A stretch of DNA of 64,000 bases, taken from the NCBI RefSeq assembly GCF_017114865.1, contig NZ_JADEYH010000006.1:124001-188000 (forward strand). Reading direction: 5' to 3'. Shown in pieces: positions 51,724 through 63,500 of the stretch (position 1 is the first letter of the stretch; each line of letters starts with the position of its first letter). The DNA comes from Streptomyces verrucosisporus. Its GTDB lineage: Bacteria > Actinomycetota > Actinomycetes > Streptomycetales > Streptomycetaceae. The position numbers and the translations under genes were made by a program. The notes beneath the pieces are model-generated. The model was given only the letters and a program-made list of their open reading frames with translations, ran no database searches and was not told the origin of the DNA.

Positions 51724-53088
51724 TCAGGGCCGTACGACGGTCAGCCCGGCCTGCTCGGCCGCGTCGAAGGGGTCGTCCACGGCGACCACCTCACGGCCGG
51801 CCGCGTCCAGCATCGAGGCGGCGATCGTCGCGCGCATCCCGCTGGCGCAGTGGACCCAGACGGTCCCGTCGGGCACCTCCGCGACGCGCTCGTGGAGCTG
51901 GTGGATCGGGATGTGGGCCGAGTCCTCGACATAGCCGTTCGCGCGCTCGGAGTCGCGGCGCACGTCGAGCACCACCACCTCCTCGCCGCGCTCGCGGACG
52001 CCGGCCAGCTCGGCGAAGGCCGCCCGGGGGAAGGAGCGCGGCTGCTCGCCGTCGCCGAGCCAGTCGGCAAGGCCGCCGGTGGCGGCCGCGGCGGGCCGGT
52101 CGATGCCGACCCTGGCCAGCTCCCGCTGGGCGTCGGCGAGCTGTTCGGAGCTCTCGGCCAGCAGTGTGACCGGCTTGCCCCAGGGGATCAGCCAGGCCAG
52201 GTAGGTGGCGAGCTTGCCGTCGGCCTCGAAGTTGTACGCGCCCGCCACATGGCCCTCGGCGAACGCCACACGGCTGCGCAGGTCCACCACCCACTCCCCC
52301 GCGGCCAGCCGGGCGGCGATCTCCCCCGCGTCCGCGCGCCGGGGCGGGGTGAGGTCGATCGGCTCCGGTCCGGTGGAGTTCACCGGCCCCATGTGGGCGT
52401 AGTACGCGGGGATGTCGTCCAGGCCGGCGAGCAGGTCGGCGACGAACTCGTCGACATCCTTGACCAGCGCGTCATTGGTCTCGCGTTCCTTGCCGACGGT
52501 GGTGGAGTCGCCCTCGGCCTGGGTGGAGGAGCAGAAGCTGCCGAAGCCGTGGGTCGGCATCACGGGCACGTCGTCGTCCAGCTCGTCGGCCAGCCGGTGG
52601 GCGGAGGCGTGCTGGGCGCGGGCCAGTTCGCGCGTCATACGGGGCTCGACCAGATCCGGCCGTCCGACGGCGCCGATCAGCAGCGAGCCGCCGGTGAAGA
52701 CGGCGACCGCGCGTCCGTCCTCCTCCAGGACGTAGGAGGTGTGGTGCGGGGTGTGGCCGGGGGTGGCCAGCGCGCGCAGCGCCAGCCCTTCCTCGATTCC
52801 GGCGGTGTCGCCGTCGGCCACCGGCGTCCGGGGGTACGACACACGGGCGCCGGCGGGCACCAGGTACTCCGCGCCCGTCACACGGGCCAGCTCCAGCCCG
52901 CCGGTGACGTAGTCGTTGTGCACATGGGTCTCGACGACGAGGGCGATCCGCACCTCCCGCCGGGCCGCCAGTGCGAGCATCCGGTCGATGTCCCGCGGCG
53001 GGTCCACCACGACGGCCGCCGACCGGCCCCCGGCGAGATAGCCGCGATTGCCCAGTCCCTGGATCTCCACGGTGTCGACGAAGAACAC
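51724..53088 (-). CDS. Persulfide dioxygenase (metallo-beta-lactamase fold) with two rhodanese domains
   Basis: The 454-residue protein is CstB-like. A metallo-beta-lactamase domain (about 1-240) has iron ligands in ETHVHNDYVTG (His55, His57, Asp59), TPGHTPHHTSYV and MPTHGFGSFC. Two rhodanese domains follow. The first (about 265-350) lacks its Cys (TLLAES), the second (about 365-450) keeps it in VWVHCASGM. The family oxidises persulfide to sulfite or thiosulfate. GTG 53088 follows AAGGAG. Operator copy 3 lies 57 bp upstream, between this gene and a divergent DUF302 gene. Confidence 0.93.
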   Translation of the reverse strand: MFFVDTVEIQGLGNRGYLAGGRSAAVVVDPPRDIDRMLALAARREVRIALVVETHVHNDYVTGGLELARVTGAEYLVPAGARVSYPRTPVADGDTAGIEEGLALRALATPGHTPHHTSYVLEEDGRAVAVFTGGSLLIGAVGRPDLVEPRMTRELARAQHASAHRLADELDDDVPVMPTHGFGSFCSSTQAEGDSTTVGKERETNDALVKDVDEFVADLLAGLDDIPAYYAHMGPVNSTGPEPIDLTPPRRADAGEIAARLAAGEWVVDLRSRVAFAEGHVAGAYNFEADGKLATYLAWLIPWGKPVTLLAESSEQLADAQRELARVGIDRPAAAATGGLADWLGDGEQPRSFPRAAFAELAGVRERGEEVVVLDVRRDSERANGYVEDSAHIPIHQLHERVAEVPDGTVWVHCASGMRATIAASMLDAAGREVVAVDDPFDAAEQAGLTVVRP

Positions 53089-53144
53089 GGTGCCGCTCCT
53101 TCCGGATCGCTCTGCCCCGGGGGATGTGATCACCACCGTAACAC

Positions 53145-53160
53145 ATACCCAGGGGGGTAT
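53145..53160. promoter_or_regulatory. CsoR/CstR-type operator (copy 3) between persulfide dioxygenase and DUF302 genes
   Basis: ATACCCAGGGGGGTAT keeps both ATACCC and GGGTAT half-sites. It lies in a 184-bp divergent gap, so one repressor could control both transcripts. Confidence 0.75.
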
Positions 53161-53272
53161 TTTGGGAGTCGGGTGCCGCGTAGCCCCTACTCCGGCGGGT
53201 ACCCGCCGGGGCGAGCGGAAACGGGCGCCGCGCACCGGCCCGTGACACCACCGAGCACAGGAGAGTTACGAC

Positions 53273-53658
53273 GTGAGCTACGACCGCACCGTCCGGGTGA
53301 GCACCGACTTCGACACCACCGTGACCGCCGTGCGCGACGCACTGGCCGAACAGGGCTTCGGCGTCCTCACCGAGATCGACGTCACCGCCATCCTGAAGAA
53401 GAAGCTCGACCAGGACATCGAGGACTACCTGATCCTGGGCGCCTGCGACCCGCAACTGGCCCACCGGGCACTGGAGAACGACCGCGACATCGGCCTGCTG
53501 CTCCCGTGCAACGTGGTCGTGCGCCGAGACGGCGACCAGACGGTCGTCCAGGTCCTCGATCCCAACACCATGGTGACCCTCACCGGGCTGCCGCCATGGA
53601 GCCCGTCGCCTCCGAGGCCACCCGGCGCCTGGACGCGGCCCTGGCCGCCCTGGGCTGA
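53273..53658 (+). pseudogene. DUF302 protein with a frameshift near its C-terminus
   Basis: The first 105 residues are a DUF302 domain (MSYDRTVRVSTDFDTTVTAV, FGVLTEIDVTAILKKKL, YLILGACDPQLAHRALE, LLLPCNVVVRRDGD). The typical final segment, MEPVASEATRRLDAALAAL, lies at 53596-53658 but in another frame. The switch occurs at about 53588, in CTGCCGCCATGG; one inserted base there restores a normal protein of about 128 residues. As sequenced, the frame reads on into unrelated sequence. DUF302 proteins commonly accompany sulfide and haem/stress clusters. It shares operator copy 3 with the divergent persulfide dioxygenase. Confidence 0.75.
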
Positions 53659-53741
53659 CCCGGCCCGCTCCGCGAGGGAACCCCCTCCGAGCACCCGCCG
53701 GACGAGTGGCGGGGCGCGGGCGGCGGCGCGATGCTGGAGAC

Positions 53742-54773
53742 ATGAGCGGACACCGGCGGGGAGCCCGCCTGCTCCCCCTCACCGCGGCCTCCGCGCTCTA
53801 CGCGCTCCGGCTCCGCCCCCGGCTGCTGACCTGGGGCGCGACCGAGGAGGAGGCCGCCAGTACCTACCCCGGCGACGACCTCGTCCCCGACGCCACCAGC
53901 ACCTCGACGATGGCCACCACCCTCCCGGCGGCTGTCCGGCCTGCTCGGCGCCCTCGCCCTGGCCGTCGTCACCGCCCTCGCCGCCACCGGCGGCGCGGCC
54001 CCTCTCCCACCCACGACCGGCCAGGCGAACGCCCGCCGCACCGCGGCTGCGCCCCCTCCCCCGCCCTGCTGTTCTGCGAGGACTTCGAGGACCTGCCGCG
54101 CGGCGCGGGCACCAGCACGGACTGGGGCGTGGACACCCGGCACGGCACGCTGACCGTGGAGCGGTCCGCCGGACGCCACCGCCGCCACACAGGAGGGCAC
54201 CGGCCGGGGCGGGTGCTGCACCTGCGCACCGAGGGCAACGGCCACGCCTTCCTGGAGGTCGACGACTTCGACGCCCCGGGCAACAGCTTCTTCGGCCGGA
54301 TACAGGTCCGTGTGGACGCCTTCCCCACCGCCCCGGACTGGGCCCACTTCACCCTGGTCGAGGCCACCGGCCGTGGTGACGGCAGCGTGGTGCGACCCAT
54401 CGGCGGCCAGTACGTGCCGACCGTCGGCGGCGGGACGCAGCTGTGGGGCGTGGGCTCCGACGGCGGGCCGACGGGCGACTGGACCGACTGGCGCGAGTCC
54501 GCCCCGGCCGAGGCCGGGAAGTGGACGTGCCTGGAGTGGGAGACGGACGCGGACGACAACCGCGTCTCGGTCTGGATCGACGGCGAGCCCAAGCCGGATC
54601 TGACCGTCACCACCACCCGCCACGGCGGCAATCCGGTCGACTTCGTCCTCCCCGACGTCGACACCGTCCGCATCGGCTGGCAGCTCTACCAGGGCGACCC
54701 CGCCCCCGGCCCCTACGACCTGCTCCTGGACGACCTGGCCCTGTCCACCGAGCGTGTGGGCTGCCGTCGCTGA
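53742..54773 (+). pseudogene. Chimeric locus: SRPBCC 5' fragment joined to a Cip1-like secreted protein gene
   Basis: The first 55-60 residues (LRLRPRLLTWGATEEEAAST, then YPGDDLVPDATSTSTM) match the N-terminus of SRPBCC-type proteins. At about 53920 the sequence becomes a signal peptide, RRLSGLLGALALAVVTALAA, but in a different frame and without its own start codon. From about 54060 the first frame resumes with a Cip1-like domain (FCEDFEDLPRG, WGVDTRHGTLTVERS, HFTLVEATGRGDGS, GKWTCLEWE, IGWQLYQGD). Cip1 proteins are secreted and associated with cellulose and uronan degradation. A deletion junction plus a later frameshift fits best. A 344-residue chimeric product could be made, but its signal peptide would be lost. 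Confidence 0.7.
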
Positions 54774-54818
54774 CGGTCCGTCCTCCCGCAGCGGCCACTC
54801 CCGGCAGGAGCCCACTCG

Positions 54819-55448
54819 ATGCGCAGCGTCCACGTCATCGTCCACCCGGAGGCGACGCACCACGTGGAAAAAGTCGTCGGCGGATGGCACGACTCGTCTC
54901 TCACGCCCGCGGGCAGGCGCGCGGCGGCCTCCATCGCCCAGGCGTTACGGGCCCGGATCCCCGAAGGGACCGAGGTGGAGGTGGTCTCCTCGGATCTGCT
55001 GCGCGCCCGGCAGACGGCCGACCGCGTGGCCGGACTGCTGGGCGTGGAAGCACTGCTGGACCGCAGGCTGCGGGAGAAGCCCTACGGGGAGGCCGAGGGG
55101 AGGCCGCAGGAGTGGCTGGACCGGCGGTTCGTCCCGCCACCGGCCGCCGGGGACCGGATGGGCCACCACGAGGGCGTACGGGGAGCCGAGACCAGGGCGG
55201 AGTGCGCGCGGCGCGTCTACGCGGCCATGGACGAGATCCTGCGGCGCCCGTGCGGGCACCAGATCGTCGTGACGCACGGTTTCGCCCTGACCTTCGTCGT
55301 GGCGTTCTGGATCGGGATGCCGTTCGGGTCGCTGGGCTCCGTCAGCTTCCGGGCTCCGTCCGGCAGCATCACCGTCCTCCGTGAGGACGACTTCTTCCAC
55401 AACCGCCAGGTCGCCGTCCTCGGCGACACCGGCCACCTCGGACGGTGA
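54819..55448 (+). CDS. Histidine-phosphatase-superfamily protein with a TTA codon
   Basis: The 209-residue protein has the histidine-phosphatase fold: VHVIVHPEATHHVE at the N-terminus, DLLRARQTADRVAGLLG, LREKPYGEAEGRP and the second catalytic His in IVVTHGFALTF. The usual RHG start motif is replaced by VHPEAT, so the phosphate-binding Arg before the nucleophile His is absent. That places it in a variant subgroup. Codon 43 (54945-54947) is TTA, the rare leucine codon read by the bldA tRNA, which ties expression to development in Streptomyces. ATG 54819 follows CAGGAG. Confidence 0.85.
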   Translation: MRSVHVIVHPEATHHVEKVVGGWHDSSLTPAGRRAAASIAQALRARIPEGTEVEVVSSDLLRARQTADRVAGLLGVEALLDRRLREKPYGEAEGRPQEWLDRRFVPPPAAGDRMGHHEGVRGAETRAECARRVYAAMDEILRRPCGHQIVVTHGFALTFVVAFWIGMPFGSLGSVSFRAPSGSITVLREDDFFHNRQVAVLGDTGHLGR

Positions 55449-55520
55449 ACGGGACGCCGCCCCCTGGCGGGTGGACGGGCCGGCCCGGTTGCCCCGGCGC
55501 GGCGCGGCGACCGCCGCGCA

Positions 55521-56039
55521 TCAGAGCGCGCCGGCGCCGAGCCAGGCGGCGAGTGCGGTGAAGTCCTCGTCGGTGAGCCCCCTGGCCGGGTCGACACGGT
55601 GGAGCAGCGCCGGCGCCCGGTGCTGTGCGTCGACCCAGAGGCGGTCCAAGGCGCCGATCTCGTCGTCGATCCAGACGAACGGGCGGCGGCCGGCCCACTC
55701 GACGAGATGAGGGGTCTTCCAGTGCAGGCCCTGCGGCCCATGGCCGGCGAAGGTGTCCGGCCACCTCACCACGGGCAGCCTCGGCAGCCCGATGCGCGGG
55801 GCGACGGCCTCGTTGGCCTCGTCCATCCAGGTCGTAGCCCACACCAGGTCGCAGCCCAGCGCCGCCAGACGCGGCCCGGCGGCGGGGTCGAGCCGCTCCA
55901 GCAGCGGGTTTCCCGGCCCGCCGGGCGCCGCGGGGGCGGGCACGGGCGTCCGCCGGGACCGGTGGGACGGCGCACCGAACGGGATGAGCGGTCCGTCGAC
56001 GTCGAGGAAGAGGATGGGGCGCTGCGCCGGTCCGGTCAC
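55521..56039 (-). CDS. HAD-like hydrolase of the HAD_SAK type
   Basis: A 172-residue protein with the HAD motif I LFLDVDGPLIPFG, a second Thr in DLVWATTWMDEAN and motif IV in FVWIDDEIGALDR. This arrangement matches the HAD_SAK-like proteins often annotated as secreted or cytoplasmic hydrolases of unknown substrate. GTG 56039 is used; the frame extends upstream without family similarity. Single-gene unit converging on the histidine phosphatase gene. Confidence 0.8.
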   Translation of the reverse strand: MTGPAQRPILFLDVDGPLIPFGAPSHRSRRTPVPAPAAPGGPGNPLLERLDPAAGPRLAALGCDLVWATTWMDEANEAVAPRIGLPRLPVVRWPDTFAGHGPQGLHWKTPHLVEWAGRRPFVWIDDEIGALDRLWVDAQHRAPALLHRVDPARGLTDEDFTALAAWLGAGAL

Positions 56040-56325
56040 GGCAGCACGATAGTCCCTCGCCGCGGGCAGTCGGCCCGGCTTGTCGGCGCGGTGGGGCAAC
56101 CGTGAGGGGTGGTGAGGAGCGGCCGGGGCCCGGCCGCCCCTCACCACCCCCGTGGCGGGACCGGCGTCCGTCAGGTCACCCGGCGGCGGATCCACCACCA
56201 GGAGCCGCCTTCAGCCTCCGCCGGGCGGTGAATCGTGGTCGGGTGGTGCGCGTCGCCGCGAAGTCACCGGTCACGGGCGGGAACCGCCGGCTTCGCCGAC
56301 GGTCGCCCGTCCTCCGGAAAGCGGC
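56040..56325. other. Gene-poor gap between HAD and GH3 genes
   Basis: With the hairpin at 56326-56368 this is 353 bp without a gene. It should contain the promoter of the HAD gene. Short inverted repeats rich in GGCC are present, but nothing else was recognised. Confidence 0.5.
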
Positions 56326-56368
56326 GGTCCGCCGGGCGCCCCGTTGGAGACGGGGCGCCCGGCGGGCC
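56326..56368 (-). terminator. Terminator of the GH3 gene
   Basis: A 19-base stem (CGCCGGGCGCCCCGT core, one wobble) with a TGGAG loop lies 25 bp beyond the GH3 stop on its transcribed side. Confidence 0.85.
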
Positions 56369-56392
56369 GGTTCGGGCAGGTGGGGCTGACGG

Positions 56393-59578
<3,186 letters not shown>

Positions 59579-59751
59579 GGCGGCTCCCTCGGGGTGGTCG
59601 AAGTTTTCAACACTTGGACACACGGAGACACAGGCGCACTGTCATGCGCACGGCGCTGATCCTGTATGCGACCGGATGGGCCGTCAATACCCTTGATCTG
59701 TAAACCTCTTGGAGGCGGGAACCCTCCCGGCGCTCCTGTCGACCGAGGAAT

Positions 59752-59763
59752 GAGAGCGCTCTC
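59752..59763. promoter_or_regulatory. LacI-type operator upstream of the GH3 gene
   Basis: GAGAGCGCTCTC is a perfect palindrome close to the GGGAGCGCTCCC consensus of the cellobiose regulator CebR. It lies 174 bp before the GH3 start and 91 bp before the end of the next gene's stop side. Confidence 0.6.
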
Positions 59764-59854
59764 GGCATCGTGGCAGATGAGGGGCCCGCAGGGCGATCGC
59801 AACCGCCCCGCGGACCCCGGCCGCGCCATCGCTCACCGGGTGCCCGGCGAACGG

Positions 59855-60856
59855 TCAGCCGTCCCCCGGATAGCGGACCCCGACGCGCTCGCGGACGGCG
59901 TCCAGCGTCGTCATCACCGCCAGCGTCCCGTCCAGCGGCACCAGCGGGGACTCCGTCTCCTTCTCCCGCAGGCAGCGCATCACCTCGGCCGCCTCGGGCC
60001 CGTAGCCGGTGCCGCCCTCGGCCCGCGGCACCCGGACCTCCTCGGCCTCTCGCCCCTCGCGATGCAGTACGAAGGACTCCGGGGCGAAGAAGCCGTGCGG
60101 CAGCTCGATGCGCCCCCGGGTGCCGCTGACGGCCGCCACGGTGGGACTGGCGGAGGCGATGGAGCAGGAGAGGGTCGCGACGGCTCCGCTGTCGTAACCC
60201 AGCAGGACTCCGGTGGTCTCGTCCACGCCCTCGGGCGTCAGATGGGCCCAGGCGGCGACGGAGGAGGGCTCGCCCAGGACGAGGTGGGCGAAGGAGACCG
60301 GGTAGACGCCCAGGTCCAGCAGGGCGCCGCCCCCCAGCCGGGGGTCGCGCAGGCGGTGCGAGGCGTCCGAAGGGGCGACGATGCCGAAGTCGGCGTGGAC
60401 CGAGCGCACCTCGCCGATCGCGCCGTCGGCGACGAGGTCGAGCATGCGGCGGACCACCGGGTTGCAGTAGGTCCACATGGCCTCCATCAGGAAGACGCCC
60501 CTGTGGCGCGCCAGCGCGACCATCTCCCGCGCCTGGGCGAGGTTGAGGGTGAGGGGCTTCTCGCACAGCACCGCCTTGCCCGCCTCCAGGCAGACGGTGG
60601 CGGCCTCCAGGTGCGCCGAATGGGGCGTGGCGACGTAGACCACGTCCACGTCCGGGTCGGCGGCCAGTTCGGCCCAGCTTCCGTAGGCGCGCGGGGCGCC
60701 GTGCTCGTCGGCGAAGCGGCGGGCGGACTCGGGCGAGCGCGAGCCCACCGCGAGGAGTTCACCGCCGGGCAGGGCCGCGAGGTCGCGGGCGAAGGCTCCG
60801 GCTATGCCGCCGGTGGCGAGGATGCCCCATCTGATCGTGTCGTCGGTGCGCGTCAT
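59855..60856 (-). CDS. Gfo/Idh/MocA-family oxidoreductase
   Basis: The 333-residue protein has the Rossmann motif WGILATGGIAGAFARDLAAL (about 9-28), ATPHSAHLEAA, the CEKPLTLN motif (catalytic Lys about 98) and LGGGALLDLGVYPVSFAHLVLGE in the second domain. The family oxidises sugars or 1,5-anhydro-sugars with NAD(P). ATG 60856 follows CGGGGGAGCAC. It is upstream of, and codirectional with, the GH3 gene, but 276 bp with a separate operator lies between, so an operon is uncertain. A role in using the released sugars is plausible. Confidence 0.92.
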   Translation of the reverse strand: MTRTDDTIRWGILATGGIAGAFARDLAALPGGELLAVGSRSPESARRFADEHGAPRAYGSWAELAADPDVDVVYVATPHSAHLEAATVCLEAGKAVLCEKPLTLNLAQAREMVALARHRGVFLMEAMWTYCNPVVRRMLDLVADGAIGEVRSVHADFGIVAPSDASHRLRDPRLGGGALLDLGVYPVSFAHLVLGEPSSVAAWAHLTPEGVDETTGVLLGYDSGAVATLSCSIASASPTVAAVSGTRGRIELPHGFFAPESFVLHREGREAEEVRVPRAEGGTGYGPEAAEVMRCLREKETESPLVPLDGTLAVMTTLDAVRERVGVRYPGDG

Positions 60857-61006
60857 GTGCTCCCCCGGGTGCGGGCCGGATCCGGCGTGGGCGTGTCGGC
60901 GATCACACTACGGCGGGCGCGCAGAGTACGGGCGGGCTGTCCGCATGGTGTACGCCGGCCCGGCGGGGAGCGGGACGGCGGGGACGCGCGGGTTACGGTG
61001 GGAATC

Positions 61007-61522
61007 GTGCTTGTGCTGATCATGTCCGACACCCACCTGCCCAGGCGCGCCAAGCGGTTGCCCGGCGAGCTGCTGGAGCGCGTGGCGGAGGCGGACGTGG
61101 TGGTCCACGCCGGCGACTGGGTGGACGCCGCCACCCTCGACCTCCTCCAGGAGCGCTCCCGGCGCCTGATCGGTGTGTACGGCAACAACGACGGGCCCGA
61201 ACTGCGCGCCCGGCTGCCGGAGGTGGCCCGCGCCGAGCTGGACGGGCTGCGCCTGGGGGCCATCCACGAGACGGGCCCGAAGCAGGGACGGGAGAAGCGG
61301 TGCGCCGAGCGCTTCGGCGATCTGGACGTCCTGGTCTTCGGCCACAGCCACATCCCCTGGGACACCACCGCCGCCACGGCCGGCGGCAGGCCGCTGCGGC
61401 TGCTCAACCCCGGCTCCCCCACCGACCGGCGCTCCCAGCCGTACCGCACCTACATGACGGCGGTGGTGGGGGCGGGGCGGCTGGAAGCGGTCGAGCTGCA
61501 CCGGCTGCCGCCGCGCGGCTGA
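61007..61522 (+). CDS. YfcE-type metallophosphoesterase
   Basis: The 171-residue protein has the calcineurin-fold ligands in MSDTHLPRRAKRLP, VVHAGDWVD, VYGNNDGPELRA and FGHSHIPWD, the full YfcE/MJ0936 set. These enzymes hydrolyse phosphodiesters with Mn2+ or Ni2+; the physiological substrate is unknown. GTG 61007 is chosen because GTGGGA precedes it; GTG 60998 and ATG 61022 are alternatives. It is divergent from the Gfo/Idh/MocA gene. Confidence 0.9.
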   Translation: MLVLIMSDTHLPRRAKRLPGELLERVAEADVVVHAGDWVDAATLDLLQERSRRLIGVYGNNDGPELRARLPEVARAELDGLRLGAIHETGPKQGREKRCAERFGDLDVLVFGHSHIPWDTTAATAGGRPLRLLNPGSPTDRRSQPYRTYMTAVVGAGRLEAVELHRLPPRG

Positions 61523-61657
61523 GCACCCCCGTACCCCCGCGCCCCCGCCGCCGGACGGGAGCCCCGCGCGTTTCCGCCCGGGGACGGCGAGCAGAAGAGG
61601 GGGAGGGCGTCCGTCCCGGCCCCGGGCCGCCCGCCGGGCGGCGAGCGAGGAGGTCCG

Positions 61658-61993
61658 TTGGAGACCTGGCAGGTCGTACTGATCGCCGTCGGCGCGGTGC
61701 TCGCCGCCGCGACACTGGCCGTCGCCGCCGTCCTGCTGGTCAGGCTGGTGCGCACCTATCTGCTCCTGCGCGGCGCGGACATCCCCGTGAGCGCCAGGGC
61801 CGCGTTCTGGGTGGCGCTGGTCTACACGGTCTTTCCCGTCGACCTGCTTCCGGATCCGGTGTACCTGGACGATGTCGGGCTGCTGCTCCTCGTCCTCCAC
61901 CACCTGGGCGCGGTGGCGCGGAGGTACGGGCGGGCTCCCGGGGAGGCAAAGGCGGCTCCCCCGGAGACCCCGGAGGTTCACCGCCGGCGCTGA
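61658..61993 (+). CDS. DUF1232 (YkvA-like) membrane protein
   Basis: A 111-residue protein with two hydrophobic segments: an N-terminal one (about 5-30, VVLIAVGAVLAAATLAVAAV) and the DUF1232 core ARAAFWVALVYTVFPVDLLPDP, followed by DDVGLLLLVLHHL. Function is unknown. TTG 61658 is used as start because AGGAGG lies at ideal distance and no ATG or GTG is available nearby. The pxpA gene follows on the same strand. Confidence 0.85.
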   Translation: METWQVVLIAVGAVLAAATLAVAAVLLVRLVRTYLLLRGADIPVSARAAFWVALVYTVFPVDLLPDPVYLDDVGLLLLVLHHLGAVARRYGRAPGEAKAAPPETPEVHRRR

Positions 61994-62046
61994 CGGAGCC
62001 GCGGAAGCGTACGCGTTCGTCCCCGTCGCGGAACTACTCTCGTGGC

Positions 62047-62880
62047 ATGACACAGCGGGACGAGGGGGCGGTGAGTCCGGTGGATTCGGTGGGCCCGGTG
62101 GATCCGGTGGAGGGCGCGGCCCCGGTGATCGATCTCAACGCCGACCTGGGCGAGGGCTTCGGACGGTGGGAGCTCACCCACGACGAGGCGCTGCTCTCGG
62201 TCGTCAGCAGCGCCAACATCGCCTGCGGTTTCCACGCCGGGGACCCCTCCACCATGCGCCGGGTGTGCGCGCAGGCGGCCGAGCGGGGGGTGGCGATCGG
62301 CGCCCAGGTCGCCTACCGCGACCTGGCGGGTTTCGGGCGGCGGCCGATGGAGGTCCCCGAGGACGAGCTGGCCGACGAGATCGCCTACCAGATCGGCGCC
62401 CTGCGGGTGTTCGCCGAGTCCGCCGGGGCGCGGGTGGCGTACGTCAAACCGCACGGCGCGCTCTACAACCGGGCGGTGCACGACGAGAGCCAGGCGCGGG
62501 CGGTGGTGTCCGGGGTGCTGCTGGCGGGCGGGGAGCTGCCGGTGCTGGGGCTGCCCGGGTCGCTGCTGCTGGGGGCCGCCGAGGAGGCCGGGCTGCCCGC
62601 GGTCGCCGAGGCGTTCGCCGACCGCGGCTACACCGCGCTGGGCACGCTGGTGTCCCGGCGGGAACCGGGGGCGGTGATCCACGAGCCGGACGCCGTGGTC
62701 TCCCAGGCGCTGGGCATCGCGCTGCGCGGGAGTGTGTCCACCGGCGAAGGCGGGGAGGTCGCCGCCGGCGCCAGGTCGCTGTGCGTGCACGGCGACACCC
62801 CGGGCGCCGTCGCGCTCGCCCGGCGGGTGCGGCAGGCCCTCGCGGAGGCCGGGGTGCGGATCGAGGCGTTCGTGCCGTGA
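62047..62880 (+). CDS. pxpA: 5-oxoprolinase subunit A (LamB/YcsF family)
   Basis: The 277-residue protein has an acidic leader with a repeated VDPV-like segment, then the LamB/YcsF domain: VIDLNADLGEGFGRWELTHDE, SSANIACGFHAGDPSTM, GAQVAYRDLAGFGRR, VKPHGALYNRAV and VHGDTPGAVALAR. PxpA acts with PxpB and PxpC to hydrolyse 5-oxoproline to glutamate with ATP. The stop overlaps the pxpB start (GTGA). ATG 62047 gives the expected start. Confidence 0.95.
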   Translation: MTQRDEGAVSPVDSVGPVDPVEGAAPVIDLNADLGEGFGRWELTHDEALLSVVSSANIACGFHAGDPSTMRRVCAQAAERGVAIGAQVAYRDLAGFGRRPMEVPEDELADEIAYQIGALRVFAESAGARVAYVKPHGALYNRAVHDESQARAVVSGVLLAGGELPVLGLPGSLLLGAAEEAGLPAVAEAFADRGYTALGTLVSRREPGAVIHEPDAVVSQALGIALRGSVSTGEGGEVAAGARSLCVHGDTPGAVALARRVRQALAEAGVRIEAFVP

Positions 62881-63500
62881 GGGTGAGGAGGGTGCTGCCC
62901 ATGGGCAGGCGCGCCCTGCTGCTGGAGGTGGACGGCGCCGAGCGGGCCCAGGCCCTCCACGCCGAGCTGGTGCGGCTGCGGGAGACCGGAGAGCTTCCCG
63001 AGGTGGAGGAGATCGTCCCGGCCGCGGCCACCGTCCTGCTGGACGGGCTGGAGGACCCGGGCGCGGTGGCGCGGTGGCTGCGGGGCAGGGAGTTCCCCGG
63101 CGCCGTCCCGGCGGACACCGCCGCGGTGGTGCTGCCGGTGTGCTACGACGGCCCCGATCTGGCCGGGGTGGCGGCGCTGTGGGGGGTGGACGAGGAGGAG
63201 GCGGTCGCGATCCACACGCGCACCGAGTTCCGGGTGGCCTTCTGCGGGTTCGCCCCCGGGTTCGGCTATCTCACCGGGCTGCCCGGTGAGCTGGGCGTGC
63301 CCCGCCGTGCCGTCCCCCGCACCTCGGTGCCGCCGGGCTCGGTGGGGCTGGCCGGGGCGTACACGGGGGTGTATCCGCGCACCTCGCCCGGCGGCTGGCA
63401 GCTGATCGGCCGGACGGACGCGGTGCTGTGGGACGTGTGCCGGGAGCCGGCCGCGCTGCTGGCCCCGGGCACCCGGGTGCGTTTCGAGGCGGTGGTATGA
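62877..63500 (+). CDS. pxpB: 5-oxoprolinase subunit B (kinase-inhibitor KipI family)
   Basis: The 207-residue protein matches the KipI/PxpB family: GRRALLLEVDGAERAQALHAE, LEEIVPAAATVLL-type core, VLPVCYDGPDLAGVA, AFCGFAPGFGYLTGLP, and VPRTSVPPGSVGLAGAYTGV. It forms a complex with PxpC. GTG 62877 overlaps the pxpA stop by four bases. ATG 62901, preceded by GAGGAGG, is a strong alternative. Its stop overlaps the pxpC start (ATGA). Confidence 0.94.
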   Translation: MRVRRVLPMGRRALLLEVDGAERAQALHAELVRLRETGELPEVEEIVPAAATVLLDGLEDPGAVARWLRGREFPGAVPADTAAVVLPVCYDGPDLAGVAALWGVDEEEAVAIHTRTEFRVAFCGFAPGFGYLTGLPGELGVPRRAVPRTSVPPGSVGLAGAYTGVYPRTSPGGWQLIGRTDAVLWDVCREPAALLAPGTRVRFEAVV

